Origin: Verticillium longisporum
Taxonomy: Eukaryota > Ascomycota > Sordariomycetes > Glomerellales > Plectosphaerellaceae
Direction of reading: 5' to 3'
Assembly (NCBI GenBank): GCA_019188255.1
Contig: JAETXT010000001.1
Span: forward strand, 5,828,001-5,892,000
Length of the DNA stretch: 64,000 nt
Numbering within the stretch: the stretch's first letter is position 1; each line of letters starts with the position of its first letter. Made by a program: the position numbers and the translations under genes. Of this stretch, positions 1-11,200 are shown one piece after another. The notes below the pieces were generated by a model that worked only from the letters and a program-made list of their open reading frames with translations, did not search any database and had not been told where the DNA came from.

Positions 1-1281
1 CGTCATGGCGTACACCTTACGGCGGAACGGATTCTTGACGTGGTCTAGAGATCCGAATATCTGCATTCGTTCGGCCATCCTGGTGCCCTGAACAAGGTAG
101 TCCGCGCCAAGTTGATCCAGGCCTGTCGTCGAGTATCCGGCACAGAGCACCATGGAAGCCTGGACGGTGGTGATTCGGTCCTCCCTAGACTTCATCTCGA
201 TTTCCCATAGTCTTCTCGCCTCGGCCATAAACTGGTACGTCAGCTTCTTCGGGTCCCAGAAGCGGTATCGCTCCGAAATGGCGCTGTAGCTATGCTGGAT
301 TGTTCGACCCAAGGTCAGTATATGCGCCGCGAAGAATAAAAGGAACCTCAGACTCACACAAGCTTCGGCCATGACGGCATTAAATAGCAGCGGCGTACAG
401 TACCGCTCCCTCCCAGAAGCCAAGTCTTCGAGAAATAGATTTTTCTGGAAGAACGTGTAAAACGGGTGTTGCAGGATAAAGTACAACCTGACCAGCCGCC
501 GCGTAATACTGTCCGCCACGGTGATGAACGTCCATCTCGAACCGTGTATTCTTTCGATGCGAGGGTCTACAAGCTCGACCCCGTGGAACGGGATACGATA
601 CACCTTCTGCCAGTCCTGCTCCTCCTCTCGCGCATTTTGGGGGTGTTCCAGGAGGCCCACGGTGTTCTGGCAGAGTAAAGACTTCACATAGGGTATGGAA
701 GAGTCCTGTGCGAGCGCAGCAGGCATGTTCTTGGCGTAGGGAAAAGTGTAGATGTACGTCATGTCGGGCCTCACGGCCATCTGCAGCAACAGGTCGCCGT
801 CGCGAATATGCATCCCCAAGTTGTCGAGGTCGGCGCCCTCGCGCAGCCGGCGCACGACGGTAGCGACGTCCGCTTCAGGCCCGTCTCGTAGGAAGCCGAA
901 GAGATGCTCGAGGTTAGAGTTACGGGCTTCGAGCTCGCCGTGCTTGCGTTGCAGCGACTGGCGCGGGGTCTCGAGCTGGGCCGTGTCGTAGACGCACTCT
1001 TTACTAAGGCGCCAGCAGCGCAGACACTTTGGCCGGTGGGCAGAGCACTATAGGAATCGCACGGTCACACGCGATCAAAAACAAAAATCAAGAGGGCATC
1101 GCTATACCTTGGTCTTTTGCTTGCGACACTCCTGGCAAGCCGCGGGCGCCTGCTGGCGCGTCGCCCGTCGCGTCGTTTGATCCGAGCTGGACGCCGATGC
1201 CCCCGGGGTAATTGGCGGCCTTTCAGCTGGTGTTGGCAGGATTCGTCGATGGCGATTCTGGCGGGGTATATGGGATGACAT
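1..1281 (-). CDS. Zn(II)2Cys6 transcription factor, 3' end beyond window
   Basis: A fungal binuclear zinc-cluster regulator, expected to bind DNA in the nucleus. Model: exons 1281-1108, 1047-358 and 294 to beyond base 1; introns 1048-1107 and 295-357 have GT...AG borders and keep the frame. Splicing the first intron joins CQECRKQKTK to CSAHRPKCLRCWRLSKEC, giving exactly C-x2-C-x6-C-x6-C-x2-C-x6-C with the first cysteine near residue 49. A hydrophilic linker follows, then a region like the fungal-specific regulatory domain (for example LVRLYFILQHPFYTFFQK and LCAGYSTTGLDQLGADYLV). The ATG at 1281 was preferred; an in-frame ATG at 1392 would add 37 residues that do not look conserved. The target genes cannot be told from the sequence. 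Confidence 0.85.
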
Positions 1282-2080
1282 TTGCACTATAGGCCAAGAT
1301 GGGCCAAAGCAGTCGTGAGCATTGGTTTTGGGGACAAGGACAAATGACGATGTGACGCAGGAGTCTCGAGCAAGATACATGTTTCTCGACATGGGCTTTT
1401 AATACTGGCCACTTAAGGGGCAGATCTGTGCTGCACGGAGCAAAGTGGGAAACGACTTGATTGCGGATATTCTGGTCCGACGAGCGGGTGCCGACCTCGA
1501 TGCGGTCATTGTGATGATATCATGGGTCAGTGAAAAACATCCTGTCTCAGTGGGGAAAGGCGATTGACTCTTTACTCCTTGCCGCCCAGCTTGGGTGCTA
1601 CTCCACCGTAATGTGACATAGCAATGAACATTGGGAAATCGTGGTCCATTCTTGGAAATGCCATCTGAGGCTTACTGTCTAATCAAATATCGATGTTCCG
1701 CCGTGACGTCCATCGCGACGGCTGCCACAACGCCTAATCTCAAAACTGCTGTACTGAACCCAGCAAAAGAATCCTGGCCCTCCTTTGCCACCATATCCAA
1801 GTAAAAAGCACGTCTCATCTTTTGATGCTTCTCTCGATGATACTGTCAGCATGAGTGCCGGTCTCCTCAACCGGCCCTATTTGAGGCGCTCGACCCACGA
1901 ATGGGCACCGGATAGGGGCAAGGCAAGGGGAATCGTCAAGAGCATATTGAATGACATGTTGATGATGCTGATGTACCCAAAAGCAAGAGTGTCTGTACAG
2001 TGGATCATGAATATATGCTTCGTGGGTCAAAGTCGAAAGCAGGCGACTGCCACATTCATCCTTCGTCAATTTCGGCCATT
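1282..2080. other. Intergenic, no gene seen
   Basis: Between the zinc-cluster gene and the transposon. Open frames here lack coding character, and no RNA gene or repeat was recognised. Confidence 0.5.
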
Positions 2081-2082
2081 TA

Positions 2083-2094
2083 ACGTTGCTCACC
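2083..2094 (+). repeat. Left terminal inverted repeat of the Fot1-like element
   Basis: ACGTTGCTCACC, preceded by TA; perfect inverted match to 3855-3866. Confidence 0.88.
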
Positions 2095-2170
2095 TACTTC
2101 CGAGACACCCCAACCCCCTCCCTTCCACCTACCGTATCTTCATCAATTCTACTACGATTTCTTCCATATT

Positions 2171-3805
2171 ATGGATCCTACTACCTTAGTTAACAATACC
2201 TAACTATACCGAAGACGAAGTTAACCAGGCTCTAGATGCCGTTACAAATGGGCAGTCTATACGGAAGGCTACGATCCACTGGGGTATCCCAATACCTACC
2301 CTTCACCGTCGGGTCCAAGGCGCCCAGTCAAGGGCTACAGCTTTTACCAGCCAGCAGAAGCTATCCCCGACGCAAGAAAAGCACCTAGTAGAATGGATAC
2401 GGATCCAGGCTGCCCTAGGGCTTCCACCAACCCATCACAGGGAATTCGCAGAACGAATCCTACACTTACAAGGCGGCCCCCAGACGCTTGGGAAGAACTA
2501 GTTCCAAGGATTTACCGCTCGAAACCCATCGATAAAGGTCCAAAGGGCTAGGCCTATCGATTCCCAGCGTATCAACGGCGCGACAACTGACGTAATTAGG
2601 AACCGGTTCCGTCTCCTTACTATTCCTGAGATCAAGGCTATCCAACCAGTCAACCGTTATAATATGGATGAGACTGGGATCTTAGAGGGCCGAGGGTCAA
2701 ATGGCCTGGTCCTAGGATCGACAGAAGCCCAGAATCTACGGAAAAAGCAGCTTGGTTCTAGAGCCTGGACGTCTGTCCTTGAGTGTATCAGCGCAACAGG
2801 CATAACGCTTCCCTCCTTGGCTATTTTCAAAGGCAAAACAGTCCAACAACAGTGGTTTCCCTTAGGTTTACAGACTTATACCAACTGGAAGTTTACTGCA
2901 ACTGAAAACGGATGGACCGAAAACGATACAGCAGTGTACTGGCTTAAGGAAATCTTCATCCCATCCACCCAACCAACCGACCCTTCTACAACTAGGCTAA
3001 TTATCCTAGATGGGCACGGCAGTCACGAAACAACAGAATTCATGTATCTCTGCTATAGTAACAATATCCATCTGGTTTCCCTACCTCCCCATACCTCCCA
3101 CGTCCTGAACCTCTCGATCAGTCAGTTTTTGGTCCCCTGAAAGCAGCCTATAGAAAAGAGGAGCAGTGGAACGATTCTACTGTAATAGGGAAAAGGAATT
3201 TCCTTACCTGCTATAGGAAGGCACGGCAATCAACTTTTACGGCCCAGAATATACGCAGTGGGTGGAAATCGACTGGTCTTTGGCCAGCATCGATGGCCCG
3301 ACCCCTCCTCAGCCCTCTACTACTTGAGAATTCCACCAACGCGACTAGCAGGGTCGACTCTATACTGGATAGGGCCCTTGGGTCTAGGGCTATCCAGATA
3401 CATGAAACAGCTACATCTTCAGTCGCATGGTCAACCCCAAAGAAGACAGTCGATCTACAGGCCCAACTAGCCCAATTCAATCAGCTAGATCAACCTACCA
3501 GTACACAACGGTTACTATTCCGTAAGGTCCAGAAAGACTTCGAAGAAAAGGACTACGTTCTAGCTACCCAGAAACGCAGGATTCAGGTTCTAAAACAGCA
3601 GCTGGAACAGGCCAGGCCTAGGAAAAAGAAGAAGGTCCGAATCAGCCCGAATTCGAAGTTTGCCGATATCGAGGCTATCCACAGGGCCTAGGTTGAGGCA
3701 GGTGATAAAGAAGATGGTATAGATGAAATCAACGAGCCTGAATTACCTAGTGAGCCGGAGGACTGTATTGTCGTTGCATCGGAACGGGCTGAAAACTCGG
3801 GTTGA
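2171..3805 (+). pseudogene. Fot1/pogo DDE transposase pseudogene
   Basis: The frame starting at 2208 reads as helix-turn-helix DNA-binding domains of the psq/CENP-B type (TEDEVNQALDAVTNGQSIRK, then LPPTHHREFAERIL). The DDE_1 catalytic core follows: NMDETG near 2664 (first Asp), LDGHGSHET near 3008 (second Asp) and, one frame over, PLDQSVFGPLK near 3115 (third Asp). A basic, coiled C-terminus (RPRKKKKVRI) ends near 3650. Breaks: a stop and frame change just after the ATG at 2171, TAG at 2499-2501 where the family has Trp, a one-base loss near 3109, and TAG at 3689-3691. The stops fit CpA-to-TpA changes. Non-functional. Confidence 0.88.
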
Positions 3806-3854
3806 AGGGAGGGTCTGCATTTTGGTGGTTGGGTTTTGGGGTGGCCCAGTGAGG

Positions 3855-3866
3855 GGTGAGCAACGT
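3855..3866 (-). repeat. Right terminal inverted repeat of the Fot1-like element
   Basis: GGTGAGCAACGT followed by TA; inverted match to 2083-2094. Confidence 0.88.
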
Positions 3867-3869
3867 TAA

Positions 3870-4588
3870 GCCAGATGTCACGTAGCAAGGAGAGATTAGG
3901 TTCGTCAACAAGGAGTTAGGTGAGGAGATAGCGCGCCAAATAGGTGCGGGGTGCTGCAGCCTGTTACGGACTGGCCCTAGAAGGGCTTAGTGGCAGCTCT
4001 CACACGGCCGTAAGCGAACACAGCGCCATCCAATTGAGCCAAAGGATACGTATTGAATCAACGTTGGGATTCAATTGAGCTACATTCATGAAGATAACCG
4101 TATAGGCCTACGGCCTAATACGCCACGGGTCTTATCCCGTAACACAGCCAGACCGGTGAGGAGGTAGGGAGGTGTTCGAGGCAGCGGGATGAGCAGCGGT
4201 TTTCGGGCCACAACGAAAGATTAGTTGGAAGAAGAAGAAGGAAACGTGTAAAAGACGGGTGAAGTGGGTATGGCGGACAGTCTGCATTAGATTCTACAGT
4301 CTTCATTAGGGAGAGCGTATCTGGACTCTTCCAGGACTGCGCAATCACCGCAATCCGAATAAAGCCCCCCGCCTTTGTGATGGAATGTTTTGGCATTGCG
4401 CTTATACGTTGCGGAGATGTTATATTTACGCCATCGTGTTCCTCGGCAAAGCGGGCACCGCGAGCTTCTTTGTGCCTCAGTCGCTTGACCCCTCTTGTCG
4501 CGTATATGTCGAAATCATGAAGGGTGGCGATGGATGTGCACGGGTGGCGGGCAATGGGGCCACCATCGCTGGTCCCACTCCTGTCCCA
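3870..4588. other. Intergenic, no gene seen
   Basis: Frames on both strands are open in places but show no domain or splice pattern I can support. Confidence 0.4.
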
Positions 4589-4815
4589 AGCTTCTATTCG
4601 GCACAGACTATGATTGATAACCAACCTTGGTTTACTTTTTGACACCCGATTCAATGTCAAGTGCTACTCGGCCTATGCTCGTCATTAACTTCCTGGCCCT
4701 CGCTAAGAATACCTACTCTCCGATCTTGCTACGCATCATTATGTGGATTGTGTACAAGACGGTACCTAATAACTTGCAGTCTCACGAGGCCTACAGTTCC
4801 TTCTTATGTGGGCCA
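4589..4815 (+). pseudogene. Duplicated fragment of the Trk K+ transporter gene
   Basis: This stretch resembles the intact Trk gene around 18475-18700. Both contain TCGGCACAGAC, then GACACCCGATTCAATG, GCCTATGCTCGTCAT, and TGGATTGTGTACAAGA. Translated, it reads TPDSMSSATRPMLVINFLAL against TPDSMATFKDATWPMLVMTF in the intact gene. An extra base near 4630 breaks the frame and the homology fades after 4815. It covers about 75 codons of a ~709-residue protein, so it is a non-functional piece left by duplication or rearrangement. Differences are spread over the fragment, so the copying was not very recent. Confidence 0.8.
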
Positions 4816-5300
4816 GGGCGCCTCCTCGCATAGGGCGGAGTATCTTTTGACGCCTTCAGTATTGAGCTGACCCTTGCCCGGCCCATTGACATGCGGAGGA
4901 TAGCCCGTTTCTCGTCGAATCCACCGCCTCGCAGCTGTCTGGAACGGGGAAATGGTTGCCACATGCTGCCACTCCACGGGAGCAGTGCCCGAAACGGTGG
5001 AGCATATCGGTAGGGCCACTTGGCGAACCCCAGGGCTGAAACGCCATGTTATTGTGAAGCAATTGTAATCAAGTTCGTATACAGAGGCTATCATTTGTGT
5101 CTTGGAACGAGAAGGGGTTCTGAATCAAGAGAATACGGGCTGTGTGTTCTCATTTGTCGGCTTGTTCACACGCACCGGGTGAAATCACCCATGCAGGGTA
5201 CTTGATTCTACTCGTTCAGTTTCCGAGTTGCTTCCTGTACCTCGCCAAAGCGCCCAAGACGGCTGCCACACGCTCCATACGGGATTTCTCGATATTGCTT
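4816..5300. other. Intergenic, no gene seen
   Basis: Lies between the Trk fragment and the 3' end of the Hog1-like gene. No supported feature. Confidence 0.4.
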
Positions 5301-5301
5301 T

Positions 5302-5371
5302 TCATTGCCCCTTAGGCGCCTGCCGGCTACACTGCTCCTCAATCTGGGCTGCGCTAGCGTTATGGTAGTCC
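5302..5371 (-). other. Stranded terminal exon of the Hog1-like gene
   Basis: Reading minus from about 5370 gives YSEILDYHNASAAQIEEQCS and a stop at 5304-5302. This is the expected C-terminus of a Hog1 protein after ...DTWKIMM. The upstream donor (ATGAT|GTAAGT, intron start near 5448) and a CTGAC branch-like site are present. The acceptor position reads GCGG instead of GCAG, so normal splicing into this exon appears lost. Confidence 0.6.
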
Positions 5372-5446
5372 AAAATCTCGGAGTACCCGCAAACATCCCA
5401 TGTCAGCATTACCTGGTGTCATGGCAGGCGTCTCGGGCGAGTGTAC

Positions 5447-6673
5447 TTACATCATGATCTTCCACGTGTCGACTGGCAGGTCAGAATCGTTGAAACTCCA
5501 GTCGAACTTCTCCACGGCAACGGGCTCATCGGTAGGGTCGTGGTAAGGAGCAAGATACTCATGTGCCATGGCCTCTGTCGCCGTTATCCGCTTCTTCGGG
5601 TCGAAGACAAGCATCCGCTCAAGCAGGTCAATGGCCGAAGGATCGGCGGTCTTGAACTTGTTCTTCAGCGGCTGCCGCTCTCGCTTCTGAAGCGACATGA
5701 CGAATCGGAGAGTCTGCAGCAGCAAGAGTAAATTCATTGTCTGCTTCTTCACCACAGGAGGAGTTTGGAGACCACCTACGTTTTCGATGGCAATCGTGTT
5801 GATAACATCGTCAGGAGGGGTGCCGAGAAGTTCGATGATAATGGTGAACTGGTCGACATGGTCCTTGCCTGGGAACAGGGGCTTTCCTGTGAGCATCTCC
5901 GCAAAGATGCAGCCGGCACTCCAGATATCGACCTCGACGTTATACTTCTGCCATGTGAGCATGATTTCTGGGGCACGGTAGTACCGCGTAGAGACGTAGC
6001 CCGTCATTTGGGGGTCCTGGATACGGGCGAGGCCGAAATCGCAGATCTTCAAGTCGCAGTCCTCGTTGACAAGAATGTTGCTGGGCTTCAGATCACGATG
6101 AATGACGCCGGCGGAGTGTACGTATTTCAGGCCACGCTACCATCGAATTAACTCGGGTCCAAGAAACCCACTGATCTACATACCATGATCTGGTAGAGGA
6201 AGTACTGGATGAATTGCTTCTCCAGCGGCCGGGAGGTTAGGAGATGCTGCAGGTCGGTGTGAAGGAGCTCAGTGACGAAATAGATGTCATCGAGAGGAGA
6301 GATGAAGACGTCGCTCAGGGAAATGACCTCGAGCGGGTTAGCAATGTTCATAGGGCATCGGCTGAGATAGCTGTACGTTCTCGTGCCTCAAGTGCTTGAG
6401 TAGCTTCAGCTCTCGGAATGTCCTCTTGGCAAGTGCGGGAGTGCTGAAGGGCCTTACGACCTTCTTAACAGCAACATACTGGTTGGTGAGATGGTCGCGG
6501 GCAGAGCTGCGCAATTGAAGCTGTTGTTAGTGATCATATTATTTTGGCTACAACGATTAAGGGCCATACCAGACGAGACCAAACGCTCCCATTCCGACAG
6601 CCTGCAGATCCCAGTACCTTGATGTGACTTCGAATTCGGTGCCGAAGATTTGCGCGCGAATTAACTCGGCCAT
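5447..6673 (-). CDS. hog1: Hog1-type stress-activated MAP kinase
   Basis: Serine/threonine kinase expected to act at the end of the high-osmolarity cascade. Five exons: 6673-6570, 6506-6377, 6327-6184, 6136-5780, 5713-5447; introns of 63, 49, 47 and 66 nt have GT...AG ends and keep the frame, giving 333 residues. Visible: start [20 protein letters not shown], glycine loop GMGAFG (27-32), ATP-site lysine VAVKK (about 49), HRDLKPSN (Asp141), DFG (159-161), and the TGY activation motif (171-173) that marks the Hog1/p38 class. The protein stops at ...DTWKIMM because a last intron seems unspliceable, so about 25 C-terminal residues are lost compared with usual Hog1. The kinase core is complete. 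It could be the sole Hog1 or a second, diverging copy such as Aspergillus MpkC. Confidence 0.88.
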
Positions 6674-7940
6674 CTCGATGGTTTGAAGATGTAGGCTCGG
6701 GATCCGGAGTAATCCGGAAGGATGGGGGCAGGTAAGGAGAAATGGACGTTATGAACGGAAGTGTCGTTGGATCAGACAACGTTAAGAGAGGTAACGTTAA
6801 CGTTATACGATAATTCGATCACGATCTTTGATGAGTGGTACGCAAGAATGTCTGGCTAACGGGTCAGTTCCAAGCTACCTGTCAATTCCCACCTGCAACC
6901 TATGGGCCAACCTCTGGATCTTGCCCGCTGGTGGCAATGTCGCATTTTCCAGTCGAAAATTAACCATTTGCCCGGAGCGCTCCGTTCTCACATGGCGGAC
7001 GGGCGGCAATTCACAGCAACGAGACACTATGACATCACCCAGCCATTTCACGACTCCGGTCTTTATCTGCGATGTCGCCTACGGATTCCTTACCCTTTTA
7101 TCTCATAGAGTGTTTAGCCTCGGCCCTGTACCAGTGGTGCTGGGGTTCACATGAGTCTAAGAGCCTTTCCCATGAGATGTGACGACGAACCCCTGGACCA
7201 GTCCCACCAGCAACAATGTCCGACCGGCGACCGATAGGGTAGGGCCTAGGGGACTGAAAGGCCTGTTAATTCGTCATCATAACGGCAAGATGACGACACT
7301 GTGAAGATAGAGCTAAACTTTCTGCTAATGACAGCAAAATACAACGAGTAACGTCAATTTGAACACACAAGACATCTGTCGCAGGACCAAGAGGTGGGTC
7401 AAGGTAGAAGTACGTGGGCACGACCTTAGTCGTGCTCCACTTTACTTGGACATTTGATCCGGATAAACGGATTCTTTTGATAAGATGCTTATCGGGATTC
7501 ATTCATGTAAGACGCGTCGGATGTCGCGTTTTGTACCTAGAACAAGACAAGTCAATCAACCACAGACGCCTCGGCGACAACATCAATGTTCTGTAATCAG
7601 CTGAAAATCTTTCCCGAAGTAGGGAATCAATTCATCCACGTGTAACGCCCAAGCAGGACCCACCTGACAGGCTAATTAGATAGCAAATCGGGATCAGGGA
7701 TCACGACGCCAAGAAGAGTGAGATTGTCGCAGGCTCCACTCTGTCCCGTTGCACACACCACTCTGTGTTCGTGCGGACACCAGTCACTTAGGATGCAACG
7801 TCTGACAGCTGATGCACGAGCGAGCTCTCCTTGCTGGCAAGAAAAAACAGATGATACCTCGTCGCAATCTCTCCCGGCTGTCCCAACCTCCCCATAGGCG
7901 TCCAGTTTACAAAGGCGGTGCCCTTTTGGCCGTCCGTACT
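6674..7940. other. Long intergenic stretch, no gene seen
   Basis: Upstream of the Hog1-like gene. Contains repeated AACGTTA words near 6780-6805 and ends at an AC microsatellite. No open frame shows coding character. Confidence 0.45.
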
Positions 7941-7959
7941 GACACACACACACACACAA
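7941..7959. repeat. (AC)n / (TG)n microsatellite
   Basis: About nine AC units on the plus strand. On the minus strand this is a TG run following ACTT, directly after an AATAAA at the presumed 3' end of the retroelement. Confidence 0.9.
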
Positions 7960-8273
7960 GTTTATTACGCCTGGTGGCCTAGAGCCAATAAGGCACTATT
8001 CGCTATTGTACATGGTCGCTTCCTGTAGTCTGTCCGAAACTCCCAAGCCCATAAGGGGTCGTCTTTCCGCTCTTGCTTTCTCGTCTTCTGTCTTTCCGCC
8101 GGTTTCTCATGGGGTTTAGATTGTATTGGCAAGCTGCTTGAAGGCTATTCTTCAAGTGTTCAGAGTCCTATCTACGGCGACTGAAGCGGCGCCTGCTGTT
8201 ATTGACACGAGGTGTGGGTGTTAGGTTCGATTAGTAGGGAAGGGGGGTTTGCCGTGATAGGTCTCATCAAGGA

Positions 8274-11200
8274 TCACACATTCTCTAGCCGGCCCGTGGC
8301 CTTCGCAAAGCGTATCGTAGCTCGGACTGCTTTCATGTTTGGCTTCCAGTCATCACCATCTGATGTTGTCTTTCCTCCCAGGTGGAAAGAAACGTTGTCT
8401 CTTTGTGCGCCAGGGCACATGAGTGTCTCGGCGCGTTGTGTTGCCCACCGTGTGCATCGAAGGAGGAAGTGCTCTACCGTCTCTCTCGCGTGTCCGCATG
8501 CGCATTGGGCTGACGCTACTGCCTTGATTCGGAAAAGTGACGCGTTGAGCCTCGCCATGCCTGTCCTGAGCTGGGCCAGCATGCTCGCTTCTATCCAGGA
8601 AAGGTTGTTGTATAGTTCTCGAGTGTGCTTGCCAGGAAGAGCTATATCTATTTCCTTCGAGAGTTTTCCAACCTTGTCCGGTAGTCGTCTCTCTACACGT
8701 AGTTTGCGTCTTGCAGCATTGAGGGTGGTGGACCGCATCTTCGGGAACTGCTTTTCTGGTGAGGCGCCCTCTCGGCTGGCCTTGCGTGCTTCTCCTTTCG
8801 CTCTCTTCAGGAGGTCGTCCTCGAGATGACTAGGCAGCCAAACGGCTGCGATGGTGTTTCCGGTCTCTCGAAGTCGAGTGACCGCTTCGTAGATGCAGCG
8901 AACGTACTCTTGTCCAGATTGTTGACGGGGGTTTCGAAGTGTCAGCACCGCGGCTTTGTTACTTGTCAGTAACGTTACCCTCTGGCCCCTTAGCTGTGGC
9001 AGAAACCGCAGCGCGTACGCCGCCGCCACGAGTTCTCCGGAAAACGGGTTCTGATCGGTCCTCATGCCGTGGGTGAAAGAAAAGGTCTCGGGCACCGTTC
9101 CTGGTCCCTCGATGACTCCGCCGACCCCGACCAGCTCGTTTCGTGCCGAGCTGCTGACGGCGATGCGCACCATCGCGTCCTGGTCGACACGCGTCGATGT
9201 TGAGTCGTCATTCCATTCGGCAATGGTCTGCATTCTTTCCATCCACGGCGGAAGTGTGAATGGGTTGATGGTTTCCAGGTTCTCCATTGGAATCTCGTTG
9301 AGCGCAGTTGCCAGTTGGAAAAATGGTGAGCGGTGGAAACGCCTGAACTTCCGCATGCGAGCAGTCAGTTTTCGAAGCGGGTTGGTCTCGGGCAGTGCGT
9401 GGAGATCCGTCCAAAGCTTGATAGCCCTTCTCGTGAATCGCTCTGGTGCACTGGCGATGTGAGCCTCCGCTTCTGCTACGCTCGTGGCTATCGTGATGAA
9501 CGCTCCAATGATTGCCTGCGCTCCGACCTTTTGGACGCGATTGATTGCTGCCGCCGTCCGATCTTTGCATCGGTGCCTCCAGACGTTAGAGGCATAATCC
9601 ACCACCGGAGCCACGGTGGCCGTGAATAGCTGCCGTGCTGTCGCCGGGGTCAATCCTCTCAGTCGTTTCAGCTCCATAGCAGCCTCCAATCCCTTGGTCG
9701 CCACTCTTGCAATGTGTTCCCTATACCTGAGTCCAATGTCCATGATCACGCCGAGGATCTTGACATGCTGTTTGGGTTCGACTGTTTGCCCTTTGATAGT
9801 GAAGGGTTCCGAATCGGACCTTTTGGCCCATCGGGTGAAGTGGATGACCGCAGTCTTGTCCGCTTCGAAAGTTGCACCGCTTCTCCGCTCCCAGTCCAAT
9901 GCCTTTTCGATGATTGCCTCAATTCCTTTACGGTTGTCTTGCGTGGTTGGGCCAGCGACCCAGGCTGTAAAGTCGTCGACGAAGGCTATAGCTCCCCCAT
10001 AGCAGTTGATCTTCTGTTGTACAAGGTCTGCGTTGAAGAACAGAAACAAGATGGGTGACAGTGGTGATCCTTGCGGTAGTCCGGCCTGCGGCAGGGTCCG
10101 GACCTCTGATGCTTGGCCGTTGACCTGAATTGTCGCCGTCCGATCTGAGCAGAATGCCTCTACCCAACGGAGCAACTCTCCTGGGAGGCCCCTCGCTCTC
10201 ATTCTCTGAATAAGTCTCTCTTTACACACTCCATTGTACGCTCCCTTCACATCGAAGCTCACGAGGCTGACCACCCAACGATTTCTCCATGCTGCGTAGA
10301 TTTGTTCTTGCAGCAGCACTAACGCTTGTTCTGCTGACCTCTGTTTGCGGGCCCCGAAGTGGTTCGTAGGCAACAACCCGTGCGTTTCGACTGCATGGGA
10401 TATCCTCTCCGCAACAACCGACTCGAGAACCTTGCCGAGCGTGGCGAGGAGCGAGATGGGCCTCCAAGCCTTGGCGATGGTGTAGTCTGCTTTGCCGGGC
10501 TTTTTGAGCGGGATGATCTTGGCGTGCCTCCATTGGTCGGGGAGTACTCCTTCCTCTAGTGATGCGCGGAAAATCGCCAGGACCCTGTGCTTGACGGCTG
10601 GCCAAATCTGTTTCCAGACCATCGCTGGCAACCCGTCCTCACCAGGTGCTTTCCACGATTTCGTCGCGAAAAGACGGCGTTCGACTTCTTCCATCGTGAT
10701 GTTGGGCATGTTAACAGCTGATTCGCGTTGAGGTCTCTCCCCTTCCTCTTCGATATGCTCCGGTAGGGACGGGAAGAAAGTGGTAAGCAGTTCAACCGCT
10801 TGCTCTTTGCTGTTGGTCGTCCGTGTGCCATCAGCCTTCACAAGTTGTGGCACCTTGCCGAACGCCGCATCGTCGCCAGACTTCAGATACTTGGCGGCCT
10901 TCCAGATGTTGTCGTTGTTGGCCAGGAAGTCATTCCAATGGGTTTTCTTCTGTTGTCGAATGGCATCATGGTATTGTTTCGCTGCTCCCTTGGCCGTGTT
11001 CTCCAGTGCTTCATCGTTCCGTCCTGCCCGTCTTGCTGCCCTCGCCCGGTTTCTCCAATGTGTGTGGATGTGGCGGAGCTGCGTAAGATCCGCCGTCCAC
11101 CACCGCTTCGCGTATGGCGATGGTTTGGCTTTCGGTGTCAAGGCCTGTACTGCTCCCAGCACCACTGACATGAGTCTGTCCGTCTTCTCTTGGACCGTGC

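Larger units (their letters stand above)
2083..3866 (+). mobile_element. Fot1/pogo-type DNA transposon (Tc1-mariner superfamily), decayed
   Basis: A 1784-bp element bounded by matching 12-base terminal inverted repeats (2083-2094 ACGTTGCTCACC and its complement at 3855-3866). Each end abuts a TA dinucleotide (2081-2082 and 3867-3868), as expected for a superfamily that duplicates TA on insertion. The repeats continue imperfectly for about 25 more bases inward (CACCCCAA motifs on both sides). The single interior gene is a DDE transposase in the same orientation. Size, TA target and transposase type agree with fungal Fot1/pogo elements. The coding frame is broken several times, so the copy cannot be autonomous. 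Confidence 0.9.

Noticed and set aside
5765..6151. Plus-strand open frame within the Hog1-like gene
   Set aside because: Antisense to the kinase exon; no independent coding sense.
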